DNA from: Plasmopara viticola
Taxonomy: Eukaryota > Oomycota > Peronosporomycetes > Peronosporales > Peronosporaceae
Direction of reading: 5' to 3'
Assembly: GCA_001695595.3 (NCBI GenBank)
Contig: MBPM02000078.1
Coordinates: 62,001-126,000 of the forward strand
Length of the DNA: 64,000 nt
A program made the position numbers and the translations under genes. The notes beneath the pieces are model-generated. The model had not been told where the DNA came from and did no database searches. It was given only the letters and a program-made list of their open reading frames with translations. This document shows positions 57,871-64,000 of the stretch, piece after piece. Each line of letters opens with the position of its first letter. Position 1 is the stretch's first letter.

Positions 57871-58600
57871 TTGTTTGAAAAAATTGAATGCATAAGTTTT
57901 TCTTCTCATAAATTCGCCGCTTATTTACGGTAGATATTTTCCTTCTTTAAACAAGCGGCGAATTCTCAGGCGTAGATGTGTTAGACGCTGCAAGCCATAC
58001 ATTAGGTAGCTTTTCGATCCAATAATGTAATGCCTCAGCCCAGTGTGGCTACTTGCATACGGCATCAACGTGGGGCTTTACCACAACCCTAGCGGGCGAT
58101 AGGGCATGTAATTGCTTGCCATATTCATCGCCCGAAGGCGGAGCAATCGGAAGGTAAAGCGCTCGGTGCGCGTTCTCCGCCGCGATGGAATGGCTTGCAA
58201 AATCGGCTCTTTGGCGAGCTGTATTCCACGTGGCTAAGCGCCTGTGGCACAGGTGTTGCCTTTGCAATAGGTTTGGTCTTAGGACGTGAGGGTGAGTTTG
58301 GTGCTGAGGCACCTATGGAAGCTGAATCAACATTTCTGGATCTGGCTTAGTTATTTTGAATCGAAGCAGTCACGTGACCGCCTTAATTCGTCATCGTTAT
58401 GGCTTTCGTATAAACGTAGTTCCTACAAGCATCCGCAATTCAAGTCTAAGGGAAAGAAGGGTCACGAGCCGTTACATATAGTTAAGCTTTTGTGAAAATA
58501 CTGGCTTCCTGTTTAAATTTGAAAAGGCCTTAATCGAGATGTGGCTCCTGATGCACAACGGGGACCCTTCGAAATGATATACAGCTTTAAAATTCGAGAA
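57871..58600. other. Unassigned region with a GC-rich minus frame
   Basis: A minus frame of 87 codons (58312-58049) has higher GC than its surroundings and many His, Arg and Pro residues, but no motif. It has no paralog in the window. A transposon or gene fragment is possible. Confidence 0.35.
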
Positions 58601-59048
58601 ACTGAGTTGCATTTAGTATACACAAAATGTATATGTAGGCACTATATTAAGTAAATTTTTTCGTGAACAAATCAGCGTTGAAGTTGCAAACGTCGATCCT
58701 CTGGAGACGGGAAATTTTAAACGATAGTTTAGCAGAAGATCACACGTTTCCCGCAAAACTCGTCTGTGTAAGGTGCTGTGAAAATTTTCTGAAGTATCTT
58801 GCATATTTTCTAATAATATACAAGCTATTTTTAGGAAAAAATATGCAAGCTATAGAAGTGCTACTACGCAGCTGATAAATTAAAACTATATAGACTAAAC
58901 TACAAGAAAGAAAAATATCATGTACTGAGGGCAATGATACCGGTAGGCGACAAATCGTACCGGAAATCGTGCGGTAATTCCAATGCCAACTTTTTTTCTG
59001 CGAATTCCTCCACCGCTTAATTAATAGGTCTTTTAAGGGCCTGATTAT
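58600..59048 (+). promoter_or_regulatory. 5' flank of effector 4
   Basis: Matches the orphan flank at 55640-55110 in reverse complement and, more weakly, 16560-15590. This is the best-conserved upstream region of the family in the window. Confidence 0.6.
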
Positions 59049-59060
59049 CACCAATCAATT
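59049..59060 (+). promoter_or_regulatory. Candidate core promoter element of effector 4
   Basis: CACCAATCAATT, 11 bases before the ATG. The shorter distance than in effectors 2 and 3 (40 and 38) means it cannot be a fixed-distance translational signal. Confidence 0.5.
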
Positions 59061-59071
59061 TTATAGTGAAC

Positions 59072-60613
59072 ATGCGCGGCTCATATTACGTGGTGACTGC
59101 GCTTCTCGTCACGACCACCAGCCAAATAGCTGGAGAAGCCAACCAGACTGGGCCTCCACAATCACTTGACAATGATTTTGTAGCCTCTAGTGGCACAGTT
59201 GACGAGACCATGCCTCTTCGAGAGAGTCGTGACCCACAGGACGATTTAGCACTCTACGAAGAGCGCGCACCTTCAGCTCCACGCACTTCTTTAGGAGCGT
59301 TTGAACAGACAATGCTGAATTCGTTTAATTTAGATGAGAAAAATGTGGTCGCAACAGCTGCAAAGCTGATCGAAGACCAAAGAGAATGGATGCCTATGTT
59401 GAAGGGCAAAAGCAGCAAAAGCAGGAAACACCAGCGCATTTACCCGACGTCTAACGATGGGAATGGACAAGTATTGCCCCATCCACAGGAATCCTTTGTT
59501 TCGGTGGCAAACACTTTGCCATTAGTATTGGCAAAGCGGTTGGACAGAGGTGATCCAATAGTCAATATAGAAAATGCCGCAAGAAGTAGAACCCAGCACG
59601 ACTACCGATCCTCGCCTTTAGGCCCCTCCACAACTACTGTCACCGCTCCTGAAGGCCGGCTCACTAACAAGGCGTTCGAGTTTGACTTGAACAAAATTCC
59701 TGACGAGGTGGAGATCAGAAACAGTAAGCGCCAGCGCATCGGCTTGGTGCCTTTCATTAAGGATGGACAAGTACTGTATGCTTTGCCGAATTTAGAAGAA
59801 GCTCCGGTGTGGGTGGCAAGTAACGTGCCGTCCGTGCTAGCGGACAGAATGAAGAAAAAGCCGCCGACAATCATTATGAATAACGCTGGAGAGGCTATAA
59901 AGAAGCACGACTTTCGACCTGCGACTTCACGTCCTTCCACAAGTAGACCTGATGGTCAAATTCGCAACCAGCTGGCTTCTCAGAAGGCGTTAGAGTTTGG
60001 CACGAACAAATACTTTGACGAGGAAAATCATATAGTCGAGCATCATTTGCAGTTGCGCGAAAAAAACGATATACCTGCGCATCCTGCGACAATAAGTGGT
60101 CAGAGTGTCCCTATAGATTGGACAGCTGACATTCTTCGAGGCCCCATTGTGCCAATAAATGGTCAGGTGACTAAAAAGGTAGAAAAAATTCACACGGCGT
60201 TTCTCGAGGCCTTCAGCGTGCCATTTCACCAATACCCACAAGAGACGGCTAAGATGATTAGCATAATTGAATGGACTACTGACGCAAGTCCGAGCAACGG
60301 CCATCTTTTTAGAACATTCAAGAGTCTGGCAAACAAACAGTCGCTGGAACGTTTGAAACGTTTGTTGGAACCGGATTTACATAAATTATTGGGGAATGGA
60401 ATGGCGGTGCTGCACAATCATAAGATTAGCTTGGAGGAAGCCTATATTGTGAAGTTGCTCATCATGTACGAGCTACTCTACGATTTTTGCCATAGCCGTT
60501 TGGATTTGTTAAACGACCTGCCTCGCAAAATTAACCGCTCAAATTGGATCCTGCAGCTTTCAACTTCTAACACTGGCAGCAGCGATCATCCAATTTTAAT
60601 ACCCCATGACTAA
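59072..60613 (+). CDS. Effector 4: secreted repeat-containing RXLR-like protein, 513 aa
   Basis: Starts at the ATG at 59072 (an in-frame GTG two codons upstream is ignored). Signal peptide MRGSYYVVTALLVTTTS. The RXLR position reads RESR (50-53) and EER is intact (63-65). Two modules of about 100 residues follow (114-216 and 217-318). The first has lost part of its YALPN segment (VLPHPQE); the second has the full KRQRI, YALPN and PVWVAS pattern. The C-terminal domain carries PFHQYPQETAKM, ASPSNGHLFRTFKSLA and YELLYDFCH and ends in PHD. The frame is fully open. The relics at 28990 and 40276 are closest to this member in their C-terminal part (SNGHL, FCHSR/RHSR). Predicted secreted and host-acting by family; target unknown. 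Confidence 0.85.
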   Translation: MRGSYYVVTALLVTTTSQIAGEANQTGPPQSLDNDFVASSGTVDETMPLRESRDPQDDLALYEERAPSAPRTSLGAFEQTMLNSFNLDEKNVVATAAKLIEDQREWMPMLKGKSSKSRKHQRIYPTSNDGNGQVLPHPQESFVSVANTLPLVLAKRLDRGDPIVNIENAARSRTQHDYRSSPLGPSTTTVTAPEGRLTNKAFEFDLNKIPDEVEIRNSKRQRIGLVPFIKDGQVLYALPNLEEAPVWVASNVPSVLADRMKKKPPTIIMNNAGEAIKKHDFRPATSRPSTSRPDGQIRNQLASQKALEFGTNKYFDEENHIVEHHLQLREKNDIPAHPATISGQSVPIDWTADILRGPIVPINGQVTKKVEKIHTAFLEAFSVPFHQYPQETAKMISIIEWTTDASPSNGHLFRTFKSLANKQSLERLKRLLEPDLHKLLGNGMAVLHNHKISLEEAYIVKLLIMYELLYDFCHSRLDLLNDLPRKINRSNWILQLSTSNTGSSDHPILIPHD

Positions 60614-60778
60614 GGACGCTACGATTAAATAGGTACCATCAATGCTTTACGACTAGATCCAGAGCACTCGCGGTGCGACAATCAATACAGTCAGTCGGTG
60701 GAGTTCATAGTTATTGTAATCAAAGAACGCGAGTAGATCACCGATTACGAATAACAAAATCAAATATTAATGAATATT
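60614..60778 (+). promoter_or_regulatory. 3' UTR of effector 4
   Basis: Contains ACTAGATCCAGAGCA, GCGGTGCGACAATC and CAGTCAGTCGGTGGAGTT, the family downstream motif. The MULE-like element begins directly after it. Confidence 0.6.
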
Positions 60779-60949
60779 GGAAGCGCCTATAGCTACATAT
60801 AGCTACAACCCCCCTGCCTAGAGCTACACCCTCCTCTTTATGCTGACCAATCAAAGTACAGTTCCATATCTTCAGCCACCGCTTTTTCACAAATTTAGTA
60901 TAAATTGACCACGACACAAAGTAGCTACAACCTGTGACAATGGATTTGG

Positions 60950-62645
60950 TGTTGGCAATGTCTTCTTCCTCTCTATTTCCATGACTCAAGAGACCACACT
61001 CGTACAATCCTATCGTCACTTGCACAAGCGAGTACATTTCCATGAAATTGAATGGCGTACCACAACATTCACAAAACTTGAAGGTAGCGGTAATGCGTCC
61101 GGTAGCAATCGTGACACACGCAACTTGCTCTTTCTTGATCAAATTCACAAGGAGAAATTTGCCACATGGTGAAATGGCAAGACACGACACAAAGTGTTTA
61201 CTTGCCAGAATGAGTTTGTCCGTTTACTTGTCCATGTCGTAAACCCGCACTTCATGGTCGAAAACGAGCACAACCACGTGGCTCTCAAGCGGATGAATGA
61301 CAAAATTCACGACGCGCCGTCCACTCCAATGATAAACGATCGAAGTGTCACATGTTTTCTATCTCCAAAGTGCAACATTCGATATAGGTTTTCAAAGGAG
61401 AAGCTCATATATGAAAACGTTCCCGCAAAACGAGCGGTTTATCGACACTGCCACTGACAAAGTGATCTGTCCACGAAAACCACTGCATTTCTGACACTCT
61501 TCCATTCGGATGAGTAAATTGTTGTTCAAATTGTCCAGTCAAGTACACCAAGATTAAAACACGACCCAATATTGTCCTTCCAAAAAGGGATCAAGAAGAC
61601 TTACCGTTCGATTCCAGAGTTGAATCAAGCTCGAGTGACTGCCACTTGAGAGCAAATTTTGACTTTCAAACGACCAGACAAGGCAATCCACTGGACCGTC
61701 GCCACTTGGCAAGACATGAAGCACCTTAATTTGGGCCTGTAAGTTCGGACAACAATTTCGGATCGTTTCCAATCATTGAAGCTCGTATAGCACGACACAT
61801 CCGTCTTTTGAGGCCAAAGCCAAGCCTTGGCCATCGAATGAGAACGCGAGTTTCCACATATCATCCTTGTGATTGTGCAACGTTTCTAAACAGGCCCCGG
61901 TCACTTTTCCCGTCAGTAAAGGAAGAGCCACGGGCACGTCGCCCTGTTGCACAAATTTCTAAACTTGGAAATTGAGGAAAAAAGGTGTCCGAATCAAATA
62001 GACGTGTTCAAATCGAAACGGGCACAACGTACACAGAGGGCTCCGTGGGGTACCAATTCCTCGGCACTCACCAATTCCTCAAACTTTCTTTGCAACTCGT
62101 CGTCTTGCCACGTTCACGCAGCGCGCTCTTGCATCTACTTGGCATCTTTACAAAGTAACAAGAGAGCCAATTGCTTCATTTCCGTCTCATTGAGCTCATA
62201 CGTCGCCACGATTTCATCCTGGGAGGTCTCGAGGGCATGTGCCAGTTGGTTTTGGAGGAGAAAATCAATGAATTTGCGCTGAAGTAACAATAAAGCGGCT
62301 TCACGAGTGGCAACTTTGGACTTCGTGTGAATAGCTTGTGAGTTTGTCACAAATTTCAAGGCTGCATCCCATTGGCCACTGGCCACAAAATGTTGCAACT
62401 GTTCCATACCTTGCGATCGCAATTGGACACATGCCTCCGGTTCCAAGGCAGCAGCAGTGTCACGAAGGCCCAGATCATACAACTCACAAGACGGTCCCAT
62501 TGATTGCGCTTCTCGTGACTCGTCGTCTCGTAGGGCGAATCATTGGCAGACGGCGAGGAAGGAGCAACACGCGATGGTCGCATCTTCATCAACCAGGGTT
62601 GCGTACCCAAAAGTTGATTTTGCAGGGTGGCAACAACCACTGTGA
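60950..62645 (-). pseudogene. Captured LisH-CTLH-WD40 gene (GID7/WDR26-like), broken
   Basis: Read on the minus strand, a LisH-like segment lies at 62490-62430 (ELYDLGLRDTAAALEPEA) and a CTLH-like segment at 62420-62150 (GQWDAALKF, then LQRKFIDFLLQNQLAHALE). WD40 blades follow: DDMWKLAFSFDGQGLALAS near 61880, CLVWSFESQNLLSSGSHSSL near 61680, FVSGSVDKPLVL near 61455, VVNFVIHPLESHVVVLVFDH near 61300 and SCLAISPCGKFLLVNL near 61190. DDRIVRVWSLES near 61005 is the last. This is the order of the CTLH/GID ubiquitin-ligase subunit GID7/WDR26. Frameshifts near 62480 and 61990 and several stops break it. A GT...AG intron near 61600 is possible but does not repair the rest. It is truncated by the left TIR. 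Confidence 0.75.
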
Positions 62646-62654
62646 ATACGTCTA

Positions 62655-62800
62655 AGCCAAACCTTCCTTAATTCGCCTGTTTTGCTCTTTTTAATACGAT
62701 TGAGTCTCACAGCAAAGCCGTTCAATTTGGCAAAAACCTTAATAGAGCTTTCCGCCTCTTCAAAAGTAGAAAAAGTGGCATTTTCGAGGTTCGACATAGT
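62655..62800 (-). pseudogene. FAR1-type DNA-binding fragment of a MULE transposase
   Basis: From an ATG at 62797 the minus strand reads ATFSTFEEAESSIKVFAKLN, then GFAVRLNRIKKSKTGELRKV. This follows the FAR1 pattern (FxSxEEAxxxYxxYAxxxGFxVRxxRSxKSKxxGE). The frame then runs on out of register into the captured WD40 gene. The rest of the transposase is absent. Confidence 0.65.
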
Positions 62801-63109
62801 GCTTACGTGGTAAAGCAATGACAAATAATCTGAGGAATTGGTTTTTGGCAGGATTATCTGCCGGCACTTATAGATTTGTGAAAAAGCGGTGGCTAAAGAT
62901 ATGAAGCTGTACTTTGATTGGTCAGCATATAGAGGGGGTGTAGCTATAGGCAGGAGGGGTGTAGCTATAGGCGCTCCCTCAATATGAACATAAATAATAA
63001 TATAAAAAAATCTTTATAAAAATTATTGAGTTAAAAATAACTTTCGGAAGATTCGAAAATCCAAGATTTAATAAGCAGATAAATTTTGAAATGCCCTGCT
63101 AATCAAACA

Positions 63110-63990
63110 AAGGGGTTGCTTGAGGCAGAAACGCATCGGGAGTTCATTAAGTCGTATGGAGAGTTCTGGTGCCTCCCACTTCGATTATGACCGACCTTCG
63201 GTTTCCGTAACTTTCAAAGGCATCTTTTATTCCCTGCAATGGTGATTCTTTAGTTGATGCGCATCGATTTGACACTTGATAATTAAAGTGGACAAGCATT
63301 CTCCACTTTAACAGAAAAGAAAAAGGTCTGGCGCTTAATGTGACTGGGGAGACGTGTGCCGACAGCCATTACGTAAGAATATAGAGAGATAATGACTGTC
63401 GGCACACGTCTCCCCAGCATTGGAAATAAATCTTAGCGCAGCAGCACTACCGACCCGTGCCTTTGATTTTTCCACAATCGACGCCGCCGCTTCTACGGGT
63501 CGACGCATTAAGCTTAGCTGGCGTTCAACTTTGACAAGTATAACAAAGAACACCTTGGCGATGTGGAAAGAGTAGGCCATATTCAGTCGACACCTTTCCC
63601 ATTTGCGCGAAGGGAATGTTATCGCACAATGGCGACCAATGAAAGCATCCCGAATATTCGACGGCTGAAATCGTTTAAGCCCCCCGCATGGGTCTAGATG
63701 ACGAGGCGAAGTAGTCCACGGGGCCTTTCTCTATAAACCGAAGCCTGCGATGTTGCCACTTTGATGCACTCTTAGGCGTTAAATCTGTGCTAAGCTGGCA
63801 CTTTGAGAATTCAATTTGTGGCTACGATCGATCTGAGAATCTTCTCAATGTAATGGCCTGACTATGGCTCAGAATGGTTGCAATTTAATTAAAAAGTATT
63901 CCACGAAGAATCTCATTTTATAGATATAGAAAGAGTACGTGAAGTGAGCGACAAAGAAACAACAAATAGATGCAAAAAATGATTAATTTG
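63110..63990 (-). promoter_or_regulatory. 3' flank of an effector gene lying beyond the right edge
   Basis: Inverted match to 53750-54940. Begins near 63985 with TTTTTTGCATCTATTTGTTG on the minus strand, then TTGTCGCTCACTTCACG and GATCGATCGTAGCCACAAAT. It implies a minus-strand paralog of effector 3 just outside the window. It contains the empty target of SINE-like copy 3 and the hairpin at 63344-63417. Confidence 0.7.
63344..63417. repeat. 22-bp perfect hairpin absent from the effector 3 flank
   Basis: The 22-base arms at 63344-63365 and 63396-63417 are perfect inverted repeats (CTGGGGAGACGTGTG... and ...CACACGTCTCCCCAG) with a 30-base spacer. Including one mismatch, the arms reach 27 bases. 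The paralogous flank near 54690-54710 has a single arm (GACTGTCGACACACGTCTTC). Confidence 0.8.
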
Positions 63991-64000
63991 AAATCCAACT

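Larger units (their letters stand above)
60779..62978. mobile_element. Pack-MULE-like element with about 110-bp terminal inverted repeats
   Basis: Left TIR 60779-60897 and right TIR 62872-62978 are inverted copies. Both begin GG(A/G)AGCGCCTATAGCTACA, continue through TGCTGACCAATCAAAGTACA and end in CACCGCTTTTTCACAAAT. The flanks show only an imperfect possible duplication (TGAATATT/TCAATATG). Inside are a fragment of a FAR1-type DNA-binding domain next to the right TIR and a captured host-type WD40 gene. No MULE catalytic domain was seen, so it is non-autonomous. It sits in the 3' flank of effector 4. Confidence 0.8.

Noticed and set aside
60981..62655. Plus-strand frames of 60-111 codons inside the MULE-like element
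   Set aside because: They are antisense to the captured WD40 gene, whose blade motifs read on the minus strand.
1..64000. CRISPR array, tRNA, rRNA, prokaryotic operon or ribosome-binding features
   Set aside because: No regularly spaced repeats, cloverleaf with proper stems or rRNA-like stretch was seen, and the gene style is eukaryotic.

Overview
The window looks like accessory, repeat-rich nuclear DNA of an oomycete, most likely a downy mildew close to Plasmopara. The reasoning: four long intact reading frames share an N-terminal signal peptide, a degenerate RXLR-type site at residues 50-53 and an intact EER at residues 63-65, which is the architecture of secreted RXLR-dEER host-translocated effectors. 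Genus is inference from the style of the N terminus; oomycete is well supported.

Layout. 1-13.3 kb: a roughly 2.1 kb inverted repeat (1-2135 and 11195-13298) made of Ty1/Copia gag sequence. Between the arms lies an 8 kb block (3080-11060) of decayed minus-strand Gypsy and Copia sequence. 13.8-24 kb: fragments of Copia and Gypsy elements, two copies of a 320 bp SINE-like element with target-site duplications, and the 5' flank of a lost effector. 24.6-26.7 kb: a decayed hAT (DUF659-type) transposase inserted in the 3' flank of effector 1. 27.1-29.3 kb: effector 1 (minus) with an effector relic upstream on the plus strand. 29.35-37.26 kb: a second copy of the 8 kb block, with a 0.45-0.48 kb internal inversion. 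37.4-44.6 kb: Copia gag fragments around an effector relic, a head-to-head effector pseudogene and effector 2 (plus). 44.8-51.7 kb: effector relics, Gypsy and Copia fragments and an unrecognised degraded ORF. 52-64 kb: effectors 3 and 4 (both plus) in two units that are inverted copies of each other around about 57 kb, with a third SINE-like copy and a Pack-MULE-like element (60779-62978) carrying a broken LisH-CTLH-WD40 (GID7/WDR26-like) gene.

How it fits together. The only genes that look intact are the four effectors. Their promoter-proximal and 3' flanks recur without, or with only scraps of, the coding part at several other places, so the locus has grown by repeated duplication, inversion and deletion of effector cassettes in a retrotransposon background. 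Paralogous flanks serve as empty-site references. They show where the SINE-like, hAT and MULE elements inserted, and where three hairpin-forming inverted duplications arose. No tRNA or rRNA gene, CRISPR array or housekeeping gene was recognised. Everything here comes from reading the sequence by eye; percentages are estimates from short stretches, and no search or alignment was run.
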